64,000 nucleotides of DNA from positions 115,549,110 through 115,613,109 of the forward strand of contig JAYESD010000001.1 in assembly GCA_036927565.1 (NCBI GenBank), read 5' to 3'. This document shows, piece by piece, positions 54,472-64,000 of this stretch (position 1 is its first letter; each line of letters starts with the position of its first letter). This DNA comes from Tuctoria greenei. Taxonomy: Eukaryota > Streptophyta > Magnoliopsida > Poales > Poaceae. A model generated the notes under the pieces. The model saw nothing but the letters and a program-made list of their open reading frames with translations. It did no database searches and was not told the DNA's origin. A program made the translations under genes and the position numbers.

Positions 54472-55309
54472 ATGAAGTTTTAGTCACTTTAGAACTTTAT
54501 TTCTTAGATTATCAATTGATCACCTTGGATCATTAAAAGCAATTAGAAGTGATAATGGAACTGAATTTAAAAATCAATCTTTTGATCACTTTTGTGCTGA
54601 AAATAGAATAGATCATCAATTCTCTTCACCATATGTACCTCAACAAAACGGTGTTGTAGAAAGAAAGAATAGAACCTTAGTTGAGATGGCTAGGACAATG
54701 CTTGATGAATATCAAACTCCTAGGAAATTTTGGGCTGATGCGTTAGCAACCGCTTGTTATATCTCAAATCGTGTTTTCTTGCGTGCTAAGCTAGGTAAAA
54801 CACCATATGAGCTCCGGTTTGGACATAGGCCTAGTGTTACAAACTTTTGGGTCTTTGGTTGCAAATGCTTTGTTAAGAAACATGGTAATCTTGATAAATT
54901 TGAACCTAGATCCATTGATGGCATGTTTCTTGGTTATCCATCTCATACTAGAGGCTACCGTGTGCTTTTACTTGACACTAACAAAATTGTGGAGACTTGT
55001 GAAGTGTCTTTTGATGAATCTAGCCCAGGTACTAGCTCAAACATTGCAGGTCCAGATCCATATCCGCAGGGGGAGAGCATTTTCATCGAAGATGAGGAAG
55101 AATTTGAGTTGCTGCCAGAAAATTCGCCATCTAAAGACTTTGGTTTAGCTCCGGATGTTAATTCTGAACCAGCACCGACAACCATCAAAGCCGATTCAAA
55201 TCATCCTCAAGCCACAAGCTCATCGATTTGTGATGAACAAGAAGAAGAAGAAGTCTATGAGACATCTGTTCCCCTACGGTTTTACAAATATCATCCCCAC
55301 AACAAATGA
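54472..55309 (+). pseudogene. Integrase, remaining core and C-terminus, copia B
   Basis: In the +1 frame: FSHFRTLFLRL, IRSDNGTEFKN with the second catalytic Asp, and YVPQQNGVVERKNRT with the Glu. The copia-specific tail has KTPYELRFG, FGCKCFV and GMFLGYPSHTRGYRV. An acidic Pro/Ser-rich linker follows and the frame closes at 55307. The catalytic residues remain but the domain is split. Confidence 0.88.
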
Positions 55310-56451
55310 TTGGAAGCTTGCACGAACGAGTCACACGATCCAGGTTTTGCGATACAAACTCTCATGCTCATTCTGCTTTTGTTGCTTCTTTTGAACCCAA
55401 AGATATATCACGCACACTCACTAATGAATCTTGGATTATTGCCATGCAAGTAGAGCTAGAAAATTTTGAAAGAAATAATGTTTGGAAACTTGTACCTCCA
55501 CCTCAAGGTCACACTTTAATTGGAACAAAATGGGTATATAAAAATAAACAAAGTGAGGATGGGGTTGTGGTTAGGAATAAGGCTAGGTTGGTTGCTCAAG
55601 GTTTCACTCAAGTTGAAGGTCTAGATTTTGATTAAACTTTTGCTCCTGTCGCTAGATTAGAAGCCATAAGAATTTTGTTAGCTTTTGCAGCATCTAAAGG
55701 TTTTAAGCTATATCAAATGGATGTTAAAAGTGCTTTTCTTAATAGCTACATAGATGAGGAGGTTTATGTCAAACAACCACCGGGTTTTGAAAATCCAGAT
55801 TTTCCTAATCATGTTTACAAACTGCCCAAAGCCTTATACGGTCTCAAACAAGCCCCTAGAGCATGGTATGATAGGTTAAAAACATTCTTACTTGAAAAGG
55901 GGTTTACCATGGGCAAGGTTGATAAAACTCTTTTTGTGCTTAAACATGGCAATGACTCATTATTCGTTCAAGTGTATGTGGATGATATTATCTTTGGTTG
56001 TGCTTCTCAAGATCTTGTGTCTAAGTTTTCTGCAATGATGAGTTCCGAATTTGAAATGAGTATGATGGGTGAACTCACTTACTTTTTGGGGCTGCAAATC
56101 AAGCAAACCAAGGAGGGTACCTTTGTGCATCAAACGAAGTATACCAAATACCTCCTAAGGAACTTCAACATGGACAAAATCAAGCCTCTTCGGACACCAA
56201 TGGGAACAGCAACAACACTTGAAATTGATGAAGATGGTGAATCTGTGGATCAAAAAGAATATAGAAGCATGATTGGATCACTTTTGTACCTCACGGCATC
56301 AAGACCGGACATACAATTCAGCGTATGTCTTTGTGCACGGTTTCAAGCTTCCCCACGTGTTTCACATCATCAAGCCGTCAAAAGGATTCTCAGGTACTTA
56401 CATGGAACCCAAGAATTTGGCATTTTTCTTCTTCCTCAATCGTTACTTTGA
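55306..56451 (+). pseudogene. Reverse transcriptase of copia B
   Basis: Back in the gag register. Motifs in order: WIIAMQVELENFERNNVW, GTKWVYKNKQ, ARLVAQGF, a stop at 55633 (a former Glu in [12 protein letters not shown]), [25 protein letters not shown], and the catalytic YVDDIIFG near 55975. [32 protein letters not shown] and [12 protein letters not shown] follow. A frameshift near 56440 ends the frame. Confidence 0.9.
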
Positions 56452-56945
56452 AAGCTTTTTCGGATGCTGATTTTGGGGGTTGTAGGATTGATAGGAAAAG
56501 TACTTCCGGTGCTTGTCATTTTCTTGGTAATTCTATTATTGCTTGGTCCTCTAGAAAACAAAATTCAATTGCACAATCCACAGCCGAATCTGAATATGTA
56601 GCTACTGCAAGTGCTTGCTCACAAATTCTTTGGATTGTTCAAACACTTAAAGACTATGGGGTTGATCTAGATAGTATTCCACTGTTCTGTGATAACACTA
56701 GTGCCATTTGCATTGCTAAAAACCCCGTGCAACATTCTAGAACTAAGCACGTTGACATTAGGTATCACTTTCTCCGAGATAATGTTGAAAAAGGAAACAT
56801 TGTGCTTCACCATGTAGATACCGAACAACAATTGGCTGACATTTTTACAAAACCTTTGGATTTCACTCGTTTTTGTTACATTCATAGTGATTCCTTTTAC
56901 ATGCTGAAAGTTCTTACTACATTACTCGTGTTATACATTTTGTAG
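56452..56945 (+). pseudogene. RNase H of copia B
   Basis: Reads FSDADFGGCRIDRKSTSGACHF, then QSTAESEYVATAS, FCDNTSAICIAKNPV, HVDIRYHFLRD and ADIFTKPLD. The Asp, Glu and Asp of the active site are present. It is in a third register and closes at 56945. Confidence 0.88.
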
Positions 56946-57790
56946 TTTTTGCCATGTCTATTAATTGGAATCATTACTTACACTAAATCTGGTCATGGTC
57001 GAACTTTCTTGCTGTTTTGAACTTGTTGCATGCTTACAAGTGCTTTTAATCATTAAGAATTAACCAAGTAATCAACTCACATGTTGAGTTTTTATGAACA
57101 AATATAAATTGAGAAAAGATCTAGAGAATATGCATGCATCGCACTTCTTCTTTTGAGATAGCTTATCATTGCACTTGGATATGAACTTGGAAGAAGTTGT
57201 GTATGACTAAAACCATGTCCTTAAGCTTCTGATTGTCAAATGACATAGGCTTGGCTTGGTTGGTTAGGATAAGGCAGATGCGCATATAATCTCTTGCATA
57301 TATCATATGATCTAAATTTATGCTTTGAAAAATAATAAAATGTAGCAACTTGTGTCATGCTTTCAGGTTTTGAAATAGTTAAGTTTGTGAGATCATGACT
57401 TACTTAAATTGATAATTACATTTGATCTCTAGCATGTCTTACACTACTTTATGTATTTCATTGATGTGATAATGTAAGTTACTTGATAGTAAGACTTGGA
57501 TGAGCTTTGTTTATATGTATGTTATAATATGCTCATAACAACTAAAGTTGGAGAGATAATTTGTTTATATGCTCATGACTTGCTGAATACATTGTCAAAG
57601 GGGGAGAGATAAGCATGAAGAGAGAGAGAGAGAATATGTGCATAAGGAGAGATAATAAAGGGGGAGAGATAATATGGGAATTTTTGTTCTCATTATACTT
57701 TTGATTTATAAAAGAGGAGAAATTGTCTTCAAAACTTTTATGTGAATAAGACAATGTTCATATTTTAAATTGTGTTGCCAATGCATTCAT
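56946..57790. other. Non-coding 3' region of copia B with repeated polypurine tracts
   Basis: No gene. AT-rich, with AAGGGGGAGAGATAA-type purine tracts at about 57597-57610 and 57657-57670, a GA run at 57620-57632, and a weaker tract near 57711. These repeat the true tract at 57792-57802. Multiple tracts of this kind are typical of SIRE-like elements. Confidence 0.75.
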
Positions 57791-57791
57791 C

Positions 57792-57802
57792 AAGGGGGAG
57801 AT
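57792..57802 (+). other. Polypurine tract of copia B
   Basis: AAGGGGGAGAT directly before the 3' LTR. Confidence 0.88.
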
Positions 57803-59610
57803 TGTAAGACCTATGTGTGCTGAATACATTGGCTTGTAGTGAATATACTTGCTTTAACGATAAAAGTTTTGAATATCACCAAAACACCTGTTTATCAAGG
57901 TCCGACTCTAGCTCTGAGCTACAGCAAAGTCCGACTAGCTTTGGTCAGCTCCGGTGAGTTTTGTCTTTAGCTCCGACATGTCTTTGATAGCTCCGACGTG
58001 TTTTTGCTAAGCCCCGAGTTGATTTTTCTAGCTCCGACTTTTGGGTTTACTAGTTCCGACTAGTTCTGGTTAGCTCCAGCGCTAGGTCCTACTAGTTTTG
58101 TAAGCTCCGGCGGGAGCTTGGTTGTACTAGTTTGGTAAGCTCCGGCGCTAGGTTCTACTAGCTTTTGTTATCTCCGGCTCAAGGTCCGGGTTGCTCTGGC
58201 AAGGTCCGGAACTTGACCGTAGTGCTTCTGTTTTTCATTTGCAATGTTTCGTACTTGCTTTACATTTTTGGAAAGATTGCTTAGTATTCATTTGCTATGT
58301 TTTTGGTGCGTTTTGGTTGATATGGATGATATTGTGTTACTGTGGTTTTGCAACATGCTTATTTGAGGTTCTCACGTACGGTGTTGTGTTCGGAACTAAC
58401 TTGAGTCAAGTCGAGGACTTGGGCTCGAATGGATTGGTTGTTTATTCATGTGCAGGTGTTTCTTGAGTTCAATACATGGCTGGTGATGGGATCCATTGGA
58501 CTAGTCTCAGGGAGGAGATGAGGTTCCAACAACCAAATTCAGGAGGAATTATGGTTGAGCTGATCAGGAGGTTGCGCAACATGATTGAATCAAGAACAAT
58601 GCATATGAAGGTATCGTGGACGTCATTGGAAGATGTTTGCACATGTGCAAGGAGCGCATGGACGTGGCTACATGGTTCCGAGACGTGATGAAGAGATGTG
58701 GACATAGAGAGTTGGTCGGAAAGGTCCAACCGACTAGGTTATGGACTCAGGCTGCGGCTGAGTCGGGTTTGACTCAAATATGGAAAGTTTTGAGTTGGTT
58801 ATGATAGGATTTCGCGTGGGTCACGAATTTGAGTTGTTTATGAATGTGGGATACATTCCTAAGGTGTTTGGAAGTCTGAAGATTGCTTCTATCTGCGTAT
58901 AGAAGAATCCTAAGCAGTTATGGAAAGTTACGATTCGTGAACACAGTAGGATTAGGTTCCTGATTTGAGTTGAGTTGGCTTTCGAGCTGGTTATAAAAGC
59001 AAGGGAGCCCTGAGCTCGTGGTGGACGACTTTGGGGCTGTTCCTCTTGTGTTCTATTGAATAAAATTCGTAGTTTGAAGGAACTTTTGTGCCTTGTTCGT
59101 CAGACTTGTTCCAGACAAGTTTTACTCGTCGAGTATCTGGACAGCACTACCTTTCATCGGTGGTTTTATCATAACTCGAGTTTTACAGATTCAATTGATG
59201 TGATTCTTTTTGGGTTGTCTTCACAACTTGATTTTCTATCATATGTAAAAATTTTACTGTCATTGGATTTTTGGTCTATGATCTAAACGATTTTCTTTGC
59301 AGCGTTCCAGAACTGTTTTTTTTCTCGGGTAGGGCAGATTGATCATTGTTTGATCTTTCGATCATAACTTGAGTTTTTCTCGACGGATTTGAGTGATTAT
59401 TTTTGTATTGTTTTTGTGACTTGATTCTCTCTGATATCTATCACTTTTGTCATGATGAAACACGTTTAGATTAGTCTCACACACGATTTCTTTAACAGAT
59501 CGTTTTTCTGCCGAAAGGGTTTGGGGTTTAATTGTTTCTGCTGCGTAAGATTTTTAAATCTACCATTCACCCCCCCTCTGGTAGCTTTTCACGTGCTCTT
59601 CGATCCTACA
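57803..59610 (+). repeat. 3' LTR of copia B
   Basis: 1808 bp, closely similar to the 5' LTR, ending CGATCCTACA and followed by the GTGGA duplication. The TATA box equivalent is TATAAAAG at 58992-58999. Confidence 0.95.
57947..58079. repeat. Phased AGCTCCGG array in 3' LTR of copia B
   Basis: Sites at 57947, 57969, 57989, 58010, 58030, 58052 and 58072, with steps of 22, 20, 21, 20, 22 and 20 bp, exactly as in the 5' LTR. The site at 57969 reads AGCTCCGA where the 5' copy has AGCTACGA. That shows the weaker members of the 5' array are real units. Confidence 0.8.
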
Positions 59611-60471
59611 GTGGACAAGAAGGATGGATCCCAAAGGATGTGCGTGGATTACCGAGCTCTCAACGAGGTAACAATCAAGAACAAGTACACCTTGCCACGC
59701 ATAGAAGACTTGTTTGATCAGATGAAGCGTGCTTGTGTTTTCTCTAAGATTGATTTGAGGTCGGGATATTTTCAAATGAAGATTAGACCATCGGACATAC
59801 CCAAGACAACTTTTAGAACATGGTACGGATCTTATGAGTACACCGTGATGTCATTTGGATTGACAAATGCGCCTGCCTACTTTATGTACCCCATGAATAA
59901 GGTCTTCATGGAGTACTTGGATAAGTTTGTTGTGGTGTTTATTGATGACATTATGATCTACTCGAAGGATGAGAAGGAACATGAGGAACACTTGAGGCTT
60001 ACGCTACGGAAATCGAGGGAGAATCAATTGTATGCCAAGTTCAACAAGTGTCAGTTTTGGTTGAAAGAGGTGCCATTTTTGGGTCATATCATCACAGGAG
60101 GAGGAGTATCAGTTGACCCCGGAAAAGTGAGAAACGTGTTGAAGTGGGAACCACCGCAAAGTGTCAAGGAAATAAGAAATTTTCTTGGGATGGCTGGATA
60201 TTACCGTCGGTTTATCAAGGAATTCTCCAAGATAGCCAAGCCTATGACGGAGTTGCTAATGAAGGGAAAGGCTTTCCAATGGACCCAAGCTTGTCAAAAT
60301 AGTTTTAAGGAGTTGAAGAAGAGGTTGACAACAGCCCCAGTTTTGGTATTGCCGGATGTAAGCAAGAGTTTTGATATTTATTGCGACGCATCAAGGCAAG
60401 GACTTGGATGTGTGCTCACGCAAGAAGGTCAAGTGGTTGCATATGCATCAAGACAATTGAAGAAACACTAG
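59611..60471 (+). pseudogene. RT and start of RNase H, F unit 3 (after copia B)
   Basis: Continues the RT from 49609: [33 protein letters not shown] with the first catalytic Asp intact, [11 protein letters not shown] and [27 protein letters not shown] and [11 protein letters not shown] follow, then the RNase H start [16 protein letters not shown]. It has Arg-Lys where units 1 and 2 have a stop after LRLTL. A stop falls at 60469. This is the best preserved RT of the array. Confidence 0.9.
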
Positions 60472-60492
60472 TAGAATTACCCCAAGCACGAT

Positions 60493-61164
60493 TTGGAACT
60501 CGCGGCCGTGGTACACGTATTGAAGATTTGGAGGCACTATATCCATGGACATAGGTGTGAAATTTATACGGATCATAAGAGTTTGAAGTATATTTTCACA
60601 CAAACGGATCTGAAAGATTATGATTTAGGGATCAACTATCATCCGGGAAAGGCCAATGTAGTGGCCGATGCTTTGAGTAGAAAGGGAGTATGTCACCAAC
60701 TCACAGTTCCAGAGTTACCATTCGAGTTATGTAAGGAGTTTGAAAGGTTGAACCTCGGATTTGTAAATGAGATGGAGATGATGGAGTTAAACCCAACCTT
60801 GGAGCAAGAAATTCGAGTGGCACAAACCGCAGATGAAGAGATCAAGGAAATCAAGGACAGGACCAAAGAAGGGAGAGAATTCAGATTTGATGAAGACGAA
60901 CATGGTACCCAATGGCTTGGAAAGAGAATCGTTGTGCCTAATGTAAAGCACATGCAGGAGATGATATTAATGGAGGCACATGACTCACCTTACTCAATTC
61001 ATCCTGGTTGTACAAAGATGTACAAAGACTTGAAGACTTGTTATTGGTGGGATAGCATGAAGAAGGACATAGCTGAATACGTAGCATTGTGTGATGTGTG
61101 CCAACGAGTAAAGGTGGAACATCAAAGGCCAAATGGATTATTGCAACCATTGAAGATCCCGTAA
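60493..61164 (+). pseudogene. RNase H end and integrase zinc finger, F unit 3
   Basis: RNase H continues with [31 protein letters not shown] and the [15 protein letters not shown] tail. About 12 residues usual between TDL and DYDLGI are missing. A charged linker leads into the integrase HHCC finger ([34 protein letters not shown]). The stop at 61162 precedes the core. Most of this segment (60508-61148) is what units 1 and 2 have lost. Confidence 0.88.
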
Positions 61165-61185
61165 TGGAAGTGGGAAGAAATTGGA

Positions 61186-62274
61186 ATGGACTTCATAGTT
61201 TGGTTACCACATACTCAGTCCGGGTATGACTCAATTTGGATAATTGTGGATCGTTTAACCAAGTTAGCTCATTTTGTCCCTGTGAAGACCAAATATACAG
61301 CTGCACGATTGGCCGAAATATACATGGAGCATATTGTGTGTCGACATGGAGTCCCTAAGAAGATAGATTCGGATAGAGGTTCTCAATTTACCTCTAGATT
61401 TTGGCAAAAATTGCATGAAGCTTTGGGAACGAGGTTGAATTTTAGTTCAGCATATCATCCTCAAACGGATGGACAAGCCGAGAGGACAAATCAGATTTTG
61501 GAGGACATGTTAAGAGCTTGTGCTTTGAATCATGGGAAGAGTTGGGACAAAAGCTTGCCATACGCAGAATTTTCATACAACAATAGTTACCAAGCAAGTT
61601 TGAAGATGTCACCATATGAAGCACTTTATGGGAGGAAGTGTAGGACACCTTTGTTCTGGAATGAGGTAGGAGAAACTCAAGTATTTGGTCCGGATGTGTT
61701 GCAAGAAGCCGAAAAGCAAGTCCAAATAATTCGTGAAAACTTGAGGGCTACCCAATCAAGGCAAAAAGGCTATGCGGACAATAGGAGAAGGAAATTAGCC
61801 TTTGAAATAGGAGATTTTGTTTACCTCAAGGTGTCACCAATGAGAGGTCATAAGAGGTTTAACATAAGGGGCAAGCTCGCACCTCGTTATATTGGACCAT
61901 TCAAGATTTTGCACAAAAGAGGAGAAGTAGCGTATAAGTTGGAGATGCCAGCTCATCTTTCGGATGTCCATGATGTCTTTCATGTTTCACAGCTCAAGAA
62001 GTGCTTGCGAGTACCGGAAGAACAAGTGCTAATGGAAGAATTGGAACTAGAGGAAGATTTGACTTACGTCGAACAAACGGTCAAAATCTTGGAAACTAAG
62101 GAGAGGGTCACAAGGAACAAGGTTATTAGATGGTGTAAATTTCAATGGAAGCACCAAACCAAAAAAGAAGCAACGTGGGAATTGGAGGATGATCTCAAAA
62201 TGAATTTCCCTATCTCTTCTCTTCCGCGTCGAATCTTGAGGGAGAGATTCATTTTAAGGGGGGTAGGTTTGTGA
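61186..62274 (+). pseudogene. Integrase core and chromodomain-like tail, F unit 3
   Basis: 362 codons without a stop: MDFIVWLP, IDSDRGSQF and DGQAERTN give the full catalytic triad. The GDFVYLKV and GPFKIL blocks and HVSQLKKCLRVPEEQVLMEEL follow. The chromodomain-like block (VKILETKERVTRNKVIRW...ATWELEDDL) is joined in frame, unlike units 1 and 2. A late frameshift alters the final residues. Confidence 0.9.
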
Positions 62275-62398
62275 CACCCTCATTTTCATGCATCATGCCC
62301 TACATACACTCATATACATGTTTAACATTAACCCACAACAAGAGGAACGAGTTTAAAATTTATTTGGAACAAAACCGCACTTAAAACGCAGGAAAGTG

Positions 62399-62718
62399 CG
62401 GACTAGTCCGATTTTGCTGAGGACTAGTCCGATTTCTCTCTGAATAAAAATGAACTTGTCCGTTTTTGCTGCGGACTAGTCTGATTTTGCCTCTGGAAAC
62501 TTTCGGACTTGTCCAATTTTGTGCGGACTAGTCCGATATTCCATGAATCCTTGAAAAATTGCTAAGTCCTTGGACTTTTCTGGACTAGTCCGGTGTTCCA
62601 GCGGACTTGTCCGATTTCCTCTCTGTTTAAAGTCGGACTTGTCCGATTTTTGGCCAGACTTGTCCGATTTTCTCTCTGGACGACTTCGGACTAGTCCGGT
62701 CCTTTCCGGACTTGTCCG
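62399..62718. repeat. U3 palindrome array in LTR4, with one extra module
   Basis: Twelve sites at 62399, 62420, 62451, 62472, 62504, 62524, 62581, 62602, 62634, 62655, 62687 and 62707. Steps are 21, 31, 21, 32, 20, 57, 21, 32, 21, 32 and 20 bp. It is the LTR1 pattern with one extra pair inserted. Confidence 0.9.
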
Positions 62719-62886
62719 ATATTTCGCGACTCCGAATTGATCTTTCGTTTTACGACTTGTTTCTTGGGTTTCACGTTAAGTGGGCCTAGGGACGTCATGC
62801 CTAACTCTTTTAGAGCCCATGTGGGACTCTAAACCGGCCTCTACTCCTCTCAAACTCAAAATCCATCTAACCCTATCCTCCACCTC

Positions 62887-62894
62887 TATATAAA
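62887..62894 (+). promoter_or_regulatory. TATA box of LTR4
   Basis: TATATAAA in the conserved CACCTC...CAACCCC context. Confidence 0.75.
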
Positions 62895-64000
62895 CAACCC
62901 CACCCCTTGGATTGACATCTATTTGCCACTTTTCCACCCCACCCAAACCCTAGTTCGTGGAGAGCCACCACAATGGAGGGAGGAGAAGATCCCAAGCAAG
63001 AATAAGAAGAGGAGTAAACGAAAGAGTATCAAGATCTCCACCAAGTTTAGTTCCTCATCACAAATTCATCTCCAAGTTCATCACCAACCCTAGATCACCA
63101 AGATCCAATTGCTACCTCCAAGTTTCTTGATTCATTGGAGTTCTAATCACCTGGTATACCTTCTATTCTATTTTCCATACGTGAAATCAACCCCTAATCT
63201 CAAAATTCACATCGATCTAGAAAACCCTAATCTGCTGATCTCGTAAAGTGCGGACTTGTCCGGTCCCTAGCGGAATAGTCCGATTTCCCTGGATAAATTG
63301 TGTTGAATTAATTCCAAAAACTGACCTAATCAACTCCAAACCTGTATAAACTTGTTAAAATATATTGGAACTAGTTATTGATCATTAAAAGCAATCTAGT
63401 AACAAGTTCTACCTTGCATTTGCATCAATCATCCATGTCATGACATATTGAGTAATATTTGTGCACTCTTTGATTGTGTTTCTTGTCTTGTATGTTTATT
63501 GTGCGGATTAGACGGATTTGCGCTAGAGAGTGCCGCGGAGGATCTATAACACCAAGAGTTTGAAGGCTTTCACCCTAATCAACAGCAAGAGCAAAGCAAG
63601 TGTCCTTGAAGCATATTGATCCTGTTTTTAAAATAAATGTTTTGTTTGCTAAACAGCATGTTGTGTCAATTTGATGGGAATCCTATGGTAGGAAGTTTAC
63701 TAGATTTGTTTAACCACCCTTGTCACCTGGAATTATGGTAGAGAGTCGGGATGGGCTTTTTACCCTTTTTGCTTCGCTTAATCAACAGGGATGGGAAACA
63801 ACTATACCACTCAATTTAATTATGCATGGATGAGATTATGGTTAACATGAACTGGTTAAATATGATATTGTAATGGGTGATCTAAGCAAGCCTGGTATGT
63901 GGATGGGTTGGATGTTATGGTTGTTTGCTTGCTTTAGATCTAAGGACCGGTTCATGCGAGAATAAGCCAGGACTACAGCGCCACCACGAGGCCAAGTATG

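Larger units (their letters stand above)
49610..59610 (+). mobile_element. Complete Ty1/copia element B (SIRE-like), nested in F unit 3
   Basis: 10,001 bp. LTRs lie at 49610-51391 and 57803-59610. The target duplication GTGGA flanks it at 49605-49609 and 59611-59615. The internal order is Met-tRNA primer site, long gag with coiled coil, protease, integrase, RT, RNase H, a 0.85-kb non-coding stretch with repeated polypurine tracts, and the 3' LTR. There is no extra ORF after RNase H, unlike copia A. Pol has about six stops or frameshifts. Confidence 0.95.
30761..64000 (+). mobile_element. Tandem array F of a Tekay/Del-type Ty3/gypsy chromovirus (three internal regions, four LTRs)
   Basis: LTRs of about 2.8 kb begin at 30761, 37709, 44670 and 62270. 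Each adjacent pair brackets one internal region, so neighbouring units share an LTR. Units are 6948 and 6961 bp, then 7594 bp once copia B and its duplicated 5 bp are subtracted. The third internal region is the longest because the first two share a 641-bp deletion. Long LTRs, a Met-tRNA primer site and an integrase ending in a chromodomain-like block (NKVIRW...ATWELEDDL) fit the Tekay/Del lineage. The left flank is TTATT; the right end is outside the window, so the target duplication cannot be checked. Confidence 0.88.
62270..64000 (+). repeat. LTR4 of array F (truncated by window end)
   Basis: The first 1731 bp of an LTR starting TGTGACACCCTC, preceded by an intact polypurine tract (AAGGGGGGTAGGTT). 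It differs from LTR1 and LTR2 by many substitutions and by an additional palindrome module. The rest is outside the window. Confidence 0.9.

Overview
The window is a plant nuclear segment, most likely from a grass. It is built entirely from nested and tandem LTR retrotransposons. I see no host gene, tRNA, rRNA or CRISPR array. The evidence for a plant is the set of families: SIRE/Maximus-type Ty1/copia, Tat-type Ty3/gypsy with an extra archaeal-type RNase H and an antisense extra ORF, a CRM-like chromovirus, and a Tekay/Del-type chromovirus with 2.8-kb LTRs. Primer sites match the initiator-Met tRNA in the copia and chromovirus elements. Nearly every coding frame carries stops or frameshifts, so this is an old, silent repeat block, probably heterochromatin.

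Layout, left to right. (1) 1-9386, minus strand: copia element A, with ORF3, pol, gag, PBS and 5' LTR (7882-9386). Its 3' LTR is off the left edge. (2) 9387-19532, minus strand: Tat element C, interrupted on its left by A. It carries a plus-strand spliced coiled-coil ORF, then integrase, RNase H, reverse transcriptase, protease and gag, then the 5' LTR (18651-19532). (3) 19533-21979 and 29436-30760: two pieces of a second Tat element, D, split by element E. (4) 21980-29430, plus strand: complete CRM-like element E with 863-bp LTRs and target duplication GAGAC. (5) 30761 to beyond 64000, plus strand: a tandem array F of one gypsy family, in the order LTR1-internal-LTR2-internal-LTR3-internal-LTR4. 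LTRs are shared between neighbouring units. (6) 49610-59610, plus strand: complete copia element B (10,001 bp, target duplication GTGGA), inserted in the RT gene of the third F unit. Inferred nesting: D contains C, E and F; C contains A; F contains B.

The most striking signal is not a gene. The 12-bp palindrome CGGACTAGTCCG (also with TT or AA at the centre) occurs about 80 times, and only in copia A and gypsy F, which belong to different superfamilies. In both, the sites form U3 arrays in which start-to-start steps of about 20-22 bp and 32 bp alternate, giving a module of about 52-53 bp. Both also carry one extra pair, 20 bp apart, downstream of the TATA box. LTR4 of F has exactly one more module than LTR1-3. 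The motif has also spread into the gag-pol linker of copia A, where each copy is read as Arg-Thr-Ser-Pro. Copia B has a different motif (AGCTCCGG) on a 20-22 bp step in both LTRs. My working hypothesis is a family of phased cis-regulatory arrays that can be shared between, or evolve convergently in, unrelated retrotransposons. All counts were made by eye.
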